64,000 bases of DNA from Anderseniella sp963759095 (GTDB lineage Bacteria; Pseudomonadota; Alphaproteobacteria; Rhizobiales; Aestuariivirgaceae). The stretch covers positions 12,452-76,451 of the forward strand of contig CAVWYF010000050.1 in the NCBI GenBank assembly GCA_963759095.1, read 5' to 3'. Shown here piece after piece: positions 17,701-25,790 of this stretch (its first letter is position 1; each line of letters starts with the position of its first letter). The notes beneath the pieces were generated by a model. The model ran no database searches and was not told where the DNA came from. It saw nothing but the letters and a program-made list of their open reading frames with translations. The position numbers and the translations under genes are program-made.

Positions 17701-17964
17701 GTTGACGCCTGCCGTTTGCGCCTTCGTCCCATACTGATGACGGCATTTGCGTTCATCCTGGGCGTTGTGCCGCTGGTCATCGCCAGCGGACCAGGTGCGG
17801 AACTGCGCCAGGCGCTTGGTACAGCGGTGTTCTTCGGCATGCTCGGCGTTACCTTCCTCGGCCTGTTCCTGACCCCGGTGTTCTACGTGGCGATCCGCTC
17901 CATATCGCAACGCTTGTCAGGCAAAAGTCCCGAGTCGGCAACTGTTGACGACGCCACGACTTAG
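14794..17964 (+). CDS. RND efflux pump, HAE1 family (MexF/AcrB-like)
   Basis: A full-length 1056-residue pump with 12 transmembrane helices and two large periplasmic loops. It opens MRFAHFFIDRPIFASV; TM4 has the proton-relay aspartates in IGIVVDDAIVVVENVER, and TM10-11 carries AAKNAILIVEFAR. HAE1 pumps export amphiphilic drugs, solvents and metabolites with proton import. It forms an operon with the adaptor. Sequence feel is closest to MexF/OqxB, but the substrate cannot be read from the sequence. Confidence 0.95.
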   Translation: MRFAHFFIDRPIFASVISILIVLMGAISYFQLPVGQYPNIAPPTIVVTANYSGADAETVAETVAAPIEEEINGIENMLYMSSNSTSAGTMALTITFESGTDLDDAQVLVQNRVAIAEPRLPEEVRRVGITTRKSSPNLMMVVHMLSPDDSLDQLYVSNYARNNVRDVLVRLDGVGDLTIFGEREYSLRVWVDPEKLASYGMTSADLQASLREQNVQVSGGSIGAEPAPGDTDVTYTVTTQGRFSTVRQFRNVIVKAGDDGRLIRLQDVARVEIGAKSYTTNSYLNGKSAVALAIFQRPGTNALQSADEIIAAMEQLKSSFPPGIEYQIVYNPTEFISESVNEVYKTLFEAILLVVLVVIVFLQSWRTAIIPIVAIPVSLIGTFMVMSLLGFSLNTLTLFGLVLAIGIVVDDAIVVVENVERNIANGLSPREASHRTMDEVGSAVIAISLVLVAVFIPTAFVPGISGAFYKQFAITIATSTVISAINSLTLSPALAALLLKPHDAPKSSFFLARMGSWAADKFNSGFDRTSSGYARVVGFVSRRTVMGMVIYAGLIGLTVWTFGKVPGGFIPQTDQGYGIVAIQLPEGASLDRTDRVVQRATRIIRDTPGVKDAVAFAGFSGATFTSATNAAAIFATFDDFAERNQKGQSSQQIIGSLFGRLQLIEEAFIIAIQPPSVRGVGQGGGFKMQIQERSGTKMDRALGAAFAMMGQAQQTPGVSRVFTTFSNSSPSYYLEIDRVKARQLQVSIGAIFETLELNLGSSFVNDFTAFGRRYDVRMQADQSFRLEKEDIARLKVRSTTGALVPLGTLVEIRDTSGPYLVQRYNQFVSVPLQGSTAPGVSTGEALTIMENLAAQNLPQGMTYEWTELALQEKQTGNTALFLFALAIAVVFLLLAAQYESWTLPLAIMLIVPLSMLAALLGVMLRGMDNNILTQIGLIVLVGLAAKNAILIVEFARQEEDNGKPLLDAIVDACRLRLRPILMTAFAFILGVVPLVIASGPGAELRQALGTAVFFGMLGVTFLGLFLTPVFYVAIRSISQRLSGKSPESATVDDATT

Positions 17965-18084
17965 AGCAATGGCCGTCGGCATTGATTGCAGCCATCAGCT
18001 CAACGCATTGCGTCAATGTGTGTATTTTTAAGTCGGGCCGGAAAGTGGTTTCATGCTTGTCCCAAACTGGAGACAGGCCGCACA

Positions 18085-18465
18085 ATGACGCTGCCCAGGC
18101 TGATCGTATGGTACAACACCAAATGTCCCGTTTGTAACGGCGGTATTGAGTGGCAGTCGAACCGGTTGGTCAAGGCCGCCAGAGCCGGCGCAATTGAATT
18201 CCGCGACATCAATCTCGAACCGGACGCACTCAGCCATATACCTGCAAGCATTGAAGATGTGCGACGCAGATTGCATGGCGCGGACCCCACCGGGCAAAAC
18301 TTTGTTGGCGCTGACTGTGCAATCGAAATATGGCTGCGCACTCCCGGCGATATCTGGCTTGGCAAACTGGCGGGCTGTGCGGCCCTGCGGCCGATAACCC
18401 GCCTGGTGTATGATCGCTTTGCCGACCTGCTGTATCTGTGGAATCGGCGCAAAGGTCATTGGTGA
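18085..18465 (+). CDS. DCC1-like thiol-disulfide oxidoreductase family protein
   Basis: A 126-residue thioredoxin-like protein (DUF393/DCC family). The N-terminal IVWYNTKCPVCNGGIEW holds the CxxC pair and later segments (IEFRDINLE, LVYDRFADLLYLWNRRKG) match the family. GGAGACAGG precedes the ATG. DCC proteins are presumed redox-active but mostly uncharacterised. The gene lies 16 bases from the convergent GST gene. Confidence 0.85.
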   Translation: MTLPRLIVWYNTKCPVCNGGIEWQSNRLVKAARAGAIEFRDINLEPDALSHIPASIEDVRRRLHGADPTGQNFVGADCAIEIWLRTPGDIWLGKLAGCAALRPITRLVYDRFADLLYLWNRRKGHW

Positions 18466-18481
18466 GAGAACCAGGCCGTCA

Positions 18482-19426
18482 CTATAACGGCTTGACCAGA
18501 TATCCGGCCCGCGGAAAATGCACATTGAGATTGCCAATTTCGGGCTCCGAGCGGTGAACCGTGATCGTGTCGCAGCTCACTGCCACCACCGTGCCTGCAA
18601 CCGGCTGTTCGCCACCATCGACGTCCGGTGAAACCGCGACCTGCATGCCAGGTCTGAGCCCCTGCGGATCAATGGCATCCTCACCTTCAATCTGAAGAGG
18701 TTCACACTCACTGGCGCGGGCAATGGCGTCTTGCGGAGACATGTCGCTCATACTGCCGTGACCCAGCTTGTAGACATTGGTTTCCCATCTTTCCAGTGCC
18801 GGAAACTCTGACAGAAATGCAGGCCCCTGATCCCAGCGGCCGCGCAGAAACCACACTACATGATAAAACTGCGCATCAATTGCTGCTGGTGCACGCCCGA
18901 GCAGGAAATCACGTCCATCACCAAGCTGCCGATCCAGCCAGGTCAGTGGTGCGCGCACCTGCGACACGAGATGGGGCAGCCCGGCATTGGCCGCCTTCAG
19001 GCCTTCCGCCCAGTTCTCCCCGAAATAGAGCCTGCCGCGATCCACCGCAAAATCCTGGGACAACTTATCGCCGGCCGACCCCAGTACAATCTTCACCCCA
19101 AGATCAAACAGCCCGTCATCTGTCCATCGGCTCAGGCACCACATCAAACCGCTGTCCTCACCGGGGAAAAATGTCGGTGACGGGCACCGTCGCTCCAGTT
19201 CCCTGAAGATGCACTGGCTGTCACAGTAGATATCAGCGCCGATCTGGAGCACCGGCGTGCGCCGGTATCCACCGGTCAATGCGGTCAGAAACGGCTTTGG
19301 CGGCAAGCGCGGAATTTCGACATTGCGCCAGCTCAGGCCCTTGATGCCGAAAGCAACCCGGACCTTTTCGGCCACCGGAGACTGCGGATAATTGTGCACG
19401 ATGATTTCGGATGTGGGATCAGGCAT
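18482..19426 (-). CDS. Glutathione S-transferase family protein
   Basis: A 314-residue protein, longer than usual GSTs. Residues 8-85 are the thioredoxin fold (HNYPQSPVAEKVRVAFGIKG; the conserved cis-Pro in RRTPVLQIG; DSQCIFRELE), followed by the helical domain to about 230 and a ~75-residue beta-rich extension (GLRPGMQVAVSPD, GTVVAVSCDTITVHR). The extension is not part of a standard GST. It lies 9 bases after the haloacid dehalogenase gene on the same strand, so the two may share a detoxification role. Confidence 0.8.
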   Translation of the reverse strand: MPDPTSEIIVHNYPQSPVAEKVRVAFGIKGLSWRNVEIPRLPPKPFLTALTGGYRRTPVLQIGADIYCDSQCIFRELERRCPSPTFFPGEDSGLMWCLSRWTDDGLFDLGVKIVLGSAGDKLSQDFAVDRGRLYFGENWAEGLKAANAGLPHLVSQVRAPLTWLDRQLGDGRDFLLGRAPAAIDAQFYHVVWFLRGRWDQGPAFLSEFPALERWETNVYKLGHGSMSDMSPQDAIARASECEPLQIEGEDAIDPQGLRPGMQVAVSPDVDGGEQPVAGTVVAVSCDTITVHRSEPEIGNLNVHFPRAGYLVKPL

Positions 19427-19435
19427 TTTGGCTGT

Positions 19436-20119
19436 CTACCGTACCACGCCCGGCAGCTCTTCCAGGCTGTCGAGCAACATATCCGGCGTGCCGGGGATGC
19501 GGTCGTCCTTGAGGCCGAAGCGGTCGATGCGGGCAACCTGGAATCCAAATTTTTTCGCCGCCTGTGCATCCCATGTATTGGCCGAAACGAAGCAGATTTC
19601 AGATCTCTCCGCGACGCCCATGCGGTCCACCGCCTGCTGGTAGACACGCGGGTCCGGCTTGAAGATACCGACATCGGCCACCGAAATGTTTTCATCCAGG
19701 TAGGCATCAAGCCCGGACGACTTTACCGCTGCGTCCAGCATGTCAGGCGATCCGTTGGACAGGATGGCGGTGGCAACACCGAGCTCTTTCAGGACCTTGA
19801 GACAGGCCACCGCATCATCATAGGCTGCCAGATGCAGATACAGCTCCATAAGTTCATCGCGCAGCGCCTGGTCTTCGATGGAAAACGCCTCCAGCGTGTA
19901 ATCAAGCGCATCACCGGTAACTTGCCAGAACGGCACGTAAGCCTTCATCAGTGAGCGCAGCCAGGTGTATTCGAGCTGCTTCTGCCGCCAGAGTTTGGAA
20001 ACCGCATCTGCATCTTTGCCGATGCGCGATGCAAGCTGCGCCACCGGGGCATGAACGTTCAACAATGTGCCATAAGCATCGAACACACATGCCTTGATGC
20101 CCGCAAGTTTCACAGCCAT
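19436..20119 (-). CDS. Haloacid dehalogenase, type II (HAD superfamily)
   Basis: A 227-residue HAD enzyme of the L-2-haloacid dehalogenase type. The nucleophile Asp is in VFDAYGTLLNVH, motif II is AILSNGSPDML, the lysine is in GIFKPDPRVYQQA, and motif IV is FVSANTWDAQAAKKFG. These enzymes hydrolyse 2-haloalkanoic acids, although some members act as phosphatases. AAGGA 8 bases upstream supports the start. Transcribed divergently from nitrile hydratase. Confidence 0.9.
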   Translation of the reverse strand: MAVKLAGIKACVFDAYGTLLNVHAPVAQLASRIGKDADAVSKLWRQKQLEYTWLRSLMKAYVPFWQVTGDALDYTLEAFSIEDQALRDELMELYLHLAAYDDAVACLKVLKELGVATAILSNGSPDMLDAAVKSSGLDAYLDENISVADVGIFKPDPRVYQQAVDRMGVAERSEICFVSANTWDAQAAKKFGFQVARIDRFGLKDDRIPGTPDMLLDSLEELPGVVR

Positions 20120-20207
20120 GTTGGGTATCCTTGTAAATTTGTGAGTTGTTAGATAGGCAACTTGATTGCAGTATGGCGCTCATTCAATCAAGAGAGTAAC
20201 CCACCAT

Positions 20208-20849
20208 ATGGCACACGACCATGATCACGATCACCACCATCACGAAGGTGAGCATTCCGAACTGTCCGAGACCGCTCTGCGGGTCAAGGCGCTGGAAAGC
20301 CTGCTGGTGGAAAAGGGCTATGTCGATCCGGCGGCACTCGATGAACTGATCGAAACCTATGAAACACGTGTTGGCCCGCGCAATGGCGCCCAGGTGGTCG
20401 CCAAGGCCTGGAGCGATGCAAGCTTCATGGAAAAACTGCGCACCGATGCCACCAACGCCATTGCCGACATGGGCTTTATCGGTCGCCAGGGTGAGCACAT
20501 GGTAGCGGTGGAGAACACCGAAGATACCCACAACATGGTCGTGTGCACGCTGTGTTCGTGTTATCCGTGGCCGGTTCTGGGGTTGCCGCCGATGTGGTAC
20601 AAGGCGCCGCCGTATCGGTCCCGCGCCGTATCCGACCCGCGCAGTGTGCTGGCCGAGTTTGGCGTGCAACTGCCTGAGCACGTTGGCATAAAGGTGTGGG
20701 ATTCCACCGCTGAGGTACGGTATCTCGTAATTCCGCAACGCCCGCAAGGGGCCGAGGGCTGGAATGAAGAAAAACTTGCAACCCTGGTCACCCGCAATTC
20801 CATGATCGGTACCGGCCTCGCGCTGACGCCTGAGCAGGTGGCATCATGA
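20208..20849 (+). CDS. nthA: Nitrile hydratase alpha subunit, cobalt type
   Basis: Nitrile hydratase turns nitriles into amides. The 213-residue alpha subunit has the metal site VVCTLCSCYPWPVLGLPP (Cys113, Cys116, Cys118); threonine between the first two cysteines marks the cobalt type. Residues 3-12 are a His/Asp tag-like run (HDHDHDHHHH) that could bind metal during loading. The start at 20208 follows AGAGAG. The stop overlaps the beta-subunit start (ATGA). Confidence 0.95.
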   Translation: MAHDHDHDHHHHEGEHSELSETALRVKALESLLVEKGYVDPAALDELIETYETRVGPRNGAQVVAKAWSDASFMEKLRTDATNAIADMGFIGRQGEHMVAVENTEDTHNMVVCTLCSCYPWPVLGLPPMWYKAPPYRSRAVSDPRSVLAEFGVQLPEHVGIKVWDSTAEVRYLVIPQRPQGAEGWNEEKLATLVTRNSMIGTGLALTPEQVAS

Positions 20850-21508
20850 ACGGCGGCCAGGACCTCGGCGGCGTCCACGGCCTCGGCCCCATCGACCCTG
20901 AAGTCGACGAGCCCGTATTTCATGCCGAGTGGGAAAAGCGGGCCTTTGCGCTGACCCTTGCCATGGGATTTTACGGCCAGTGGAACATTGATCAGGGCCG
21001 CCATGCCCGCGAAAGCATGCATCCTGCCAAGTACATGACATCCAGCTATTACCAGATCTGGACCGAAGGCCTGATCAAGCTGATGCTGGACACCGGGTTC
21101 GTGGTGCCGGGCGAAGTGCATCTGGGCCGGCAGGAAGTGACCCCGCGCGATCTGCATCGTGATCCTGTGGGTGCCGACGAAGTCGCTGCCATTTTGGCAA
21201 AGGGCGGCCCGGCATCGCGTGACCTCGACACAAAACCAAAGTTCAAAACCGGCAGCAAGGTGCGCGCCATACGCATGAACCCGGAAGGCCATACCCGGTT
21301 GCCGCGCTATCTGCGTGGCTGCGAAGGTGAAATCGTCGCCTACCACAAGGGGCACGTGTTTCCGGACACAAACGCCCACGGCAAGGGTGAAAACCCGCAA
21401 CACCTTTACACAGTGCGATTTGCCGCCCGGGAGCTTTGGGGGGCGGATGCACCGGCCAATGATTTCGTGCACGCAGACCTGTGGGAGAGTTACCTTGTCT
21501 CTTCCTGA
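20846..21508 (+). CDS. nthB: Nitrile hydratase beta subunit
   Basis: A 220-residue protein with the typical opening MNGGQDLGGVHGLGPI and the C-terminal SH3-like domain (FKTGSKVRAIRMNPEGHTRLPRY, LYTVRFAARELWG). It pairs with the alpha subunit to form the active site and helps bind the metal-loading partner. Overlaps at both ends (ATGA with alpha; 14 bases with the activator) show tight translational coupling. Confidence 0.95.
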   Translation: MNGGQDLGGVHGLGPIDPEVDEPVFHAEWEKRAFALTLAMGFYGQWNIDQGRHARESMHPAKYMTSSYYQIWTEGLIKLMLDTGFVVPGEVHLGRQEVTPRDLHRDPVGADEVAAILAKGGPASRDLDTKPKFKTGSKVRAIRMNPEGHTRLPRYLRGCEGEIVAYHKGHVFPDTNAHGKGENPQHLYTVRFAARELWGADAPANDFVHADLWESYLVSS

Positions 21509-21854
21509 AGATGTCAAACGGCTTCCCGGTCTTTTAACCGAAGATGATGAACCGGTGTTTGCCGAACCCTGGCAGGCTCAGGCCTTTGCCATGACCGTCA
21601 AATTGCATGAAAAAGGCCTGTTTACCTGGGTAGAATGGGCAGCTGCGCTAAGCGGCGAGATTGCGGCCGCAGGTCCCGATGACGGGGCAGAAAATTACTA
21701 CATGCGCTGGCTTGCAGCACTTGAAAAAATCACCCAGGAAAAGGGCGCATTGAGCGAAGTTGAACGCCTTGAGCGCAAGCATGCCTGGGACCGGGCAGCC
21801 AAAGCCACGCCACATGGCAGCCCGATAGAACTCGGCGCCGAGACACGGAACTGA
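21495..21854 (+). CDS. Nitrile hydratase accessory protein (activator)
   Basis: A 119-residue protein beginning, from a TTG, LSLPEDVKRLPGLLTEDDEP, then FAEPWQAQAFAMTVKLHEKGLFTW, a sequence resembling the N-terminal half of the beta subunit. Such P14K-like activators form a complex with the alpha subunit and load cobalt. The TTG at 21495 has GGAGAG 5 bases upstream and is the only sensible start; a longer frame upstream is the shadow of the beta subunit. Confidence 0.9.
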   Translation: MSLPEDVKRLPGLLTEDDEPVFAEPWQAQAFAMTVKLHEKGLFTWVEWAAALSGEIAAAGPDDGAENYYMRWLAALEKITQEKGALSEVERLERKHAWDRAAKATPHGSPIELGAETRN

Positions 21855-21860
21855 CCCATT

Positions 21861-22730
21861 GTGAAAATTGCTGATCTGGGAACCTTCACCAAACCGGTGC
21901 TGATCTGTGGCGGTGCCTACGGCAACCTGCAGGCGCTTTCGGCGCTGGCCGGCCTGCAATCCGCACTCGGCATCAGTGATAGCCATGTCATTCACAGCGG
22001 CGATGCAGTTGCCTATTGCGCGGACACCGAGGCTTGCGCGCAGTTCATTGCAGCGCGCCGGTGGCACGCCATCAAGGGCAATGTGGAAGAACAGATTGCA
22101 CTGGGTGGCGCTGATTGCGGCTGCGGATATGAAGAAGGTTCCGCCTGCGATGCAGCATCTGTGCGCTGGTATGCTCATGCTGTGGCGACCCTGTCTGCCC
22201 ACAGCAGGCAGTGGATGGCCGACCTGCCCGCCCAACTGACATTCTCGATGAGAGGCATCCCAGCGCGAGTTGTGCATGGCTCCGTCCACCAGACCAATCG
22301 CTTCATGTTTGCCTCATCATCCGATGCCGTGTTTGAGCACGAACTGGACGAGGCAGGCGTTGATCTGGTGATCGCTGGGCACACCGGCATTCCGTTTACC
22401 AGGCTCATCGGCACTCGCTGCTGGCACAATTCAGGGGCGCTCGGCATGCCCGCCAATGAAGGTACCAGCCGGGTCTGGGTGTCAGTTCTGAAGCCTGAAC
22501 CGGACGGCCTCAGCATCACTCACCATGCGATTGAGTTTGATGCCCACACGGCGGCTGAACGGATCAGAGCGGAAAACTTGCCGGCAGGATACGCAGCCGG
22601 TCTGGAAACCGGCCTGTGGCCATCGCTGAACATTCTGCCCGATCACGAACGCGCAGCAACCGGTCAGGCGCTGACGCTCGATGGCCAGACGTTTGACATG
22701 GCCTGCCGGACATCAATAGCAGCAGAATGA
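21861..22730 (+). CDS. Metallophosphoesterase-like protein with altered metal ligands
   Basis: A 289-residue protein with the order of motifs of YfcE/MJ0936-type phosphodiesterases, but changed: GGAYGN (17-22) replaces GDIHGN, so the first Asp and His are absent; GD at 47-48 remains; GNVEEQ (73-78) replaces GNHD; GHTG replaces GHTH. A cysteine cluster (DCGCGYEEGSACD, residues 85-97) follows. I recall related proteins sharing the GG-x-Y-x-N and Cys features, so this seems a subfamily, not a broken gene. GTG start, 6 bases after the activator gene. Confidence 0.75.
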   Translation: MKIADLGTFTKPVLICGGAYGNLQALSALAGLQSALGISDSHVIHSGDAVAYCADTEACAQFIAARRWHAIKGNVEEQIALGGADCGCGYEEGSACDAASVRWYAHAVATLSAHSRQWMADLPAQLTFSMRGIPARVVHGSVHQTNRFMFASSSDAVFEHELDEAGVDLVIAGHTGIPFTRLIGTRCWHNSGALGMPANEGTSRVWVSVLKPEPDGLSITHHAIEFDAHTAAERIRAENLPAGYAAGLETGLWPSLNILPDHERAATGQALTLDGQTFDMACRTSIAAE

Positions 22731-22983
22731 GGTTTGCTATGGCGCTCTGCAAACGATCAGGACTCATAACCGGGGGATGACGGTTGCCGCGAGCGGGAGT
22801 GCCGCTTAGCTGAATGTCGGCTGTGAGCGGTGGTTTCAACGGGTCGGTGCAACATTTTAGTCTTTTTGCAAAGATGGAGTGTAAGCCATGGCATATCGTC
22901 GCCGGATATTTTTCACCGACAAAGGTCTGCTTGCTGATCGGTTCCAGGCCGAGAGTGTTTGAACTGCATGCGCATACGGGGTC

Positions 22984-23012
22984 TTGACATTCAAGAGACA
23001 TATCGATATATT
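22984..23012 (+). promoter_or_regulatory. Sigma70-type promoter of the ArsR gene, probably leaderless
   Basis: TTGACA at 22984-22989 and TATATT at 23007-23012 are 17 bases apart. The expected transcription start coincides with the ATG at 23020, and no ribosome site precedes that ATG, so the mRNA may have no leader. Confidence 0.6.
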
Positions 23013-23019
23013 TCGATAT
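23008..23019. promoter_or_regulatory. Candidate operator upstream of the ArsR gene
   Basis: ATATTTCGATAT overlaps the -10 region and start; its reverse complement ATATCGAAATAT occurs at 23377-23388 before the ene-reductase gene. Binding here would block the promoter directly. Confidence 0.55.
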
Positions 23020-23328
23020 ATGAACTTGGAGAAATCGATATCAGCCATAAACAACCCTGTTCGACGCAGGATTTTGGAATGGCTCAAAGACAGATCAAAC
23101 TTTCCTCCTGCGCTGCCGGAGCATGCTGGTTTGGAGGGAGTATGTGTCGCCTATATTCAGGAGAAGGCAAAGTTATCCCAATCCACAATCTCGAATTATA
23201 TGGGACTGTTGAAGCAGTCAGGATTTGTGGTTGCTGAGCGCCATGGACAGTGGACTTTTTATCGACGCGACGAAGAAAACATTCGAGCATTCCTTGCTGC
23301 GTTCAAAGATGAACTTCTGAAGCCCTAG
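23020..23328 (+). CDS. ArsR-family transcriptional regulator
   Basis: A 102-residue winged-helix repressor: NLEKSISAINNPVRRRILEWL begins the fold, LSQSTISNYMGLLKQSGFV is the recognition region and RHGQWTFYRRDEE the wing. It lacks the CxC metal site of ArsR/SmtB sensors, so a small molecule or redox signal is likelier. The ATG at 23020 is preferred over the TTG at 22984, which lies in the -35 box. The same operator half-sites precede it and the next gene, suggesting control of both. Confidence 0.85.
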   Translation: MNLEKSISAINNPVRRRILEWLKDRSNFPPALPEHAGLEGVCVAYIQEKAKLSQSTISNYMGLLKQSGFVVAERHGQWTFYRRDEENIRAFLAAFKDELLKP

Positions 23329-23370
23329 CCATGGAGAAGGTCAGCCCAGGGCGGGCTGTTGCTCAAGAAA

Positions 23371-23393
23371 ATCGAAATATCGAAATATCACGA
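23371..23393. promoter_or_regulatory. Candidate ArsR operator before the ene-reductase gene
   Basis: Two tandem ATCGAAAT units followed by ATCACGA, containing the 12-mer ATATCGAAATAT shared in inverted orientation with the site at 23008-23019. It ends just before the ribosome site (GGAGA) of the oxidoreductase. Confidence 0.55.
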
Positions 23394-23405
23394 TGGAGAC
23401 ATAAG

Positions 23406-24629
23406 ATGGCTGAACAAACTCATAACCCCAAACATGTGCTGGGATGTCCCTTTGAATTGCCGTGTGGCGTGAGTCTGAAGAATAGATTGATAAAATCGGC
23501 GATGTCCGACTCCCTGGGAGACGGTGAAGGAAACCCCACCGAAACGCAGATGAGACTCTACGAACGGTGGGCTGAAGGTGGAGCGGCGCTATCGCTGATT
23601 GGCGAGGTTCAGGCGGACCCACGCTATCCTGAAAAACCCGGAAACCTTGTTCTTGTGCCTGACGCCGATATGCAAGCCTTGCAGTTACTGGCAAAACGCG
23701 GATCATCAAACGGTGCGCATATTTGGCCACAGCTCGGACATGCGGGCGCGCTCTCGCATTTGCCGATCAGTCAGCCCAAAGGGCCCTATGCGTTGGATAT
23801 TGAGGGGCTCCAGTGCGAAGGCATGTCCCTTGATGACATACATGAATTGCCCGGCACTTACGCCAGGGCTGCGAAACTCGCGCGGGAAGCGGGTTTTGGG
23901 GGTGTCCAGATCCACGCGGGCCACGGGTTCCTGTTGAGCCAATTCCTGTCACCGCTGTTTAATCAAAGGACGGATGCCTATGGCAGCTCAATCGAACGGC
24001 GGTTCCGCATCATTCACGATGTAATAGACGAAGTCAGACAGGCCGTTGGTACGTCATTCCCCATCGGCATTAAGATCAACTCGACGGACAAACTGGTGGG
24101 CGGACTTACGGAAGTCGATGCTTTGGAGATGGCTCGTATCCTCGACCAAACATCTGTCGACCTCATTGATGTCAGCGGAGGAACGTATTTCCCGGGTGCT
24201 GCATCGAGCTCCGACAGTACGTCATCATCCGGACCATACTTCATTGATTTTGCAAAGCACGCAAAAGAGGTGACCTCTATTCCCATTATGGCGACAGGAG
24301 GATTTGAGACACGGGATCAAGCGTGGGATGCCATTGAGAGTGGCTGTGTAGATGCCGTGAGTCTCGCCCGCGCAATGGTGCTCAACCCATCACTCGCAAA
24401 TACCTGGTTGGGCGACGACGGAGGCGACCCTGAATTTCCGGTTTTTGATGCGCCTCCTCGTGGTGGGGTCACTGCTTGGTACTCGATGCGGTTAACTGCA
24501 CTAGGGGAAGATAACGAGAGCCAATTTGAGATGACACCTGCGTCGGCTGTGGAAGCCTACGAAACACGTGACGCACAACGCTGTAGAAAATGGCGGGAAC
24601 GGTTCCCGCAGTCACCGAAAATGGGTTGA
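23406..24629 (+). CDS. NADH:flavin oxidoreductase, Old Yellow Enzyme family
   Basis: A 407-residue FMN protein of the OYE family without the C-terminal FeS/FAD extension. Visible features: SLKNRLIKSAMSD at the N-terminus, WPQLGHAGALS, GVQIHAGHGFLLSQFLSP, FNQRTDAYGSSIERR, and a C-terminal phosphate-binding IPIMATGGF. Family members reduce activated alkenes or act in fatty-acid and xenobiotic breakdown. Placed behind an ArsR gene with shared operators, it may be inducible by its substrate or a reactive electrophile. Confidence 0.9.
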   Translation: MAEQTHNPKHVLGCPFELPCGVSLKNRLIKSAMSDSLGDGEGNPTETQMRLYERWAEGGAALSLIGEVQADPRYPEKPGNLVLVPDADMQALQLLAKRGSSNGAHIWPQLGHAGALSHLPISQPKGPYALDIEGLQCEGMSLDDIHELPGTYARAAKLAREAGFGGVQIHAGHGFLLSQFLSPLFNQRTDAYGSSIERRFRIIHDVIDEVRQAVGTSFPIGIKINSTDKLVGGLTEVDALEMARILDQTSVDLIDVSGGTYFPGAASSSDSTSSSGPYFIDFAKHAKEVTSIPIMATGGFETRDQAWDAIESGCVDAVSLARAMVLNPSLANTWLGDDGGDPEFPVFDAPPRGGVTAWYSMRLTALGEDNESQFEMTPASAVEAYETRDAQRCRKWRERFPQSPKMG

Positions 24630-24723
24630 AGACGAAAAATTTCTGCCGTGCGCAATCCAATTTTCGGAGTCCGCTTTGGGTTCAATTCAGCCCTTCATGA
24701 ATTGGCGCTTATAGGTCCCGACC

Positions 24724-24978
24724 CTAGTCCTTACCCGGTTTAGTCGGCTTACCGCTTGTCGCTGCCGCCCACATGGCTTTCTGGATCTGGCCAAACCCTT
24801 CAATGCCCGGTGTCATCCAGGTTTTCATGATTTCTGATGGGTCGAGCTGGTCCATCTGGTTTTCCATCTGCGCCTGCATCTTGGCCATCATGGCCGTTTG
24901 CATCGGCTGCACATCAGGCAGGCCAAAGAAGGTGCGCGCTTCTTCGGGGGTGCAATCAATGTCGACAGTAATCTTCAT
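24724..24978 (-). CDS. DUF6489-family protein
   Basis: An 84-residue protein beginning MKITVDIDCTPEEARTFFGLPDVQP, matching my recollection of DUF6489, a short alphaproteobacterial family of unknown function. The middle is rich in Met and Gln (MQTAMMAKMQAQMENQMDQ). GGAGAAGG upstream supports the ATG at 24978, not the one four codons earlier. It follows the CcdA gene on the same strand. Confidence 0.75.
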   Translation of the reverse strand: MKITVDIDCTPEEARTFFGLPDVQPMQTAMMAKMQAQMENQMDQLDPSEIMKTWMTPGIEGFGQIQKAMWAAATSGKPTKPGKD

Positions 24979-25016
24979 GGCCTTCTCCATTCAAACGCGG
25001 GTGAATGGAAGCAACT

Positions 25017-25790
25017 CTAGCCCAAGGTAGCAAGGCCGGGGAAAGTTTCGATCATCCAGTAGGACAACGTGGTAAACGTCCCGGTCAGGAACATGACGCC
25101 CGTCACCACCAGCATGCCGCCCATGGCCTTTTCAACCAGGCCCAGATGGCGGCGAAACTTCTTCATGAAGACCAGGAACTGTGGCATGGCAACGGCAGCC
25201 AGCAGGAACGGCACACCAAGCCCGGCTGAATATATCGCCAGCAACCCCGCCCCCTTGGTCACACTGTCCGCCGAACCGGCCACGGTCAGGATCGCCGCCA
25301 GGACAGGACCGATGCACGGTGTCCAGCCCAGCGCAAAGGCAAGACCGATGGCATAAGCGCCGAACAGACCGACCGGTTTTGCTTCCTGCTGATAGCGCAC
25401 TTCACGCGACAGGAATCCAATGCGGAACGCGCCCAGAAAATGCAGGCCCATGATAATGATGATGACACCGGCCACAGAGGTCAGAACCGGGAAGTTCATG
25501 CTGCCGATGGTGATTTCCCAGGTGGTCGCTTCCCTGAGCCACTGCCCGATCACACTGGCGGAGGCGCCAAGCGCAATGAAGACGGTCGAAAATCCCAACA
25601 CGAACAGGACAGAAGCAGCCAGTGCCCTGCGCTGCACCGCGCTGTCGGCTTCAGCTTCTCCCGTCAATTCTTCCAGTGATGTGCCGGCAATAAAGCACAG
25701 GTAAGGCGGTACCAGCGGCAATACGCACGGGCTCAGAAAACTCAGCAGTCCGGCAAAGAATGCCGCCCAGATCGATACGTCCAGTCCCAT
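25017..25790 (-). CDS. ccdA: CcdA-type cytochrome c biogenesis protein
   Basis: A 257-residue, six-helix membrane protein of the DsbD/CcdA family. The paired redox cysteines are in LSFLSPCVLPLVPPY (helix 1) and GWTPCIGPVLAAIL (helix 4). It carries reducing equivalents from cytoplasmic thioredoxin across the membrane for haem attachment or other periplasmic thiols. The ATG at 25790 (MGLDVSIW) fits the family better than the upstream start of the frame. Confidence 0.92.
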   Translation of the reverse strand: MGLDVSIWAAFFAGLLSFLSPCVLPLVPPYLCFIAGTSLEELTGEAEADSAVQRRALAASVLFVLGFSTVFIALGASASVIGQWLREATTWEITIGSMNFPVLTSVAGVIIIIMGLHFLGAFRIGFLSREVRYQQEAKPVGLFGAYAIGLAFALGWTPCIGPVLAAILTVAGSADSVTKGAGLLAIYSAGLGVPFLLAAVAMPQFLVFMKKFRRHLGLVEKAMGGMLVVTGVMFLTGTFTTLSYWMIETFPGLATLG

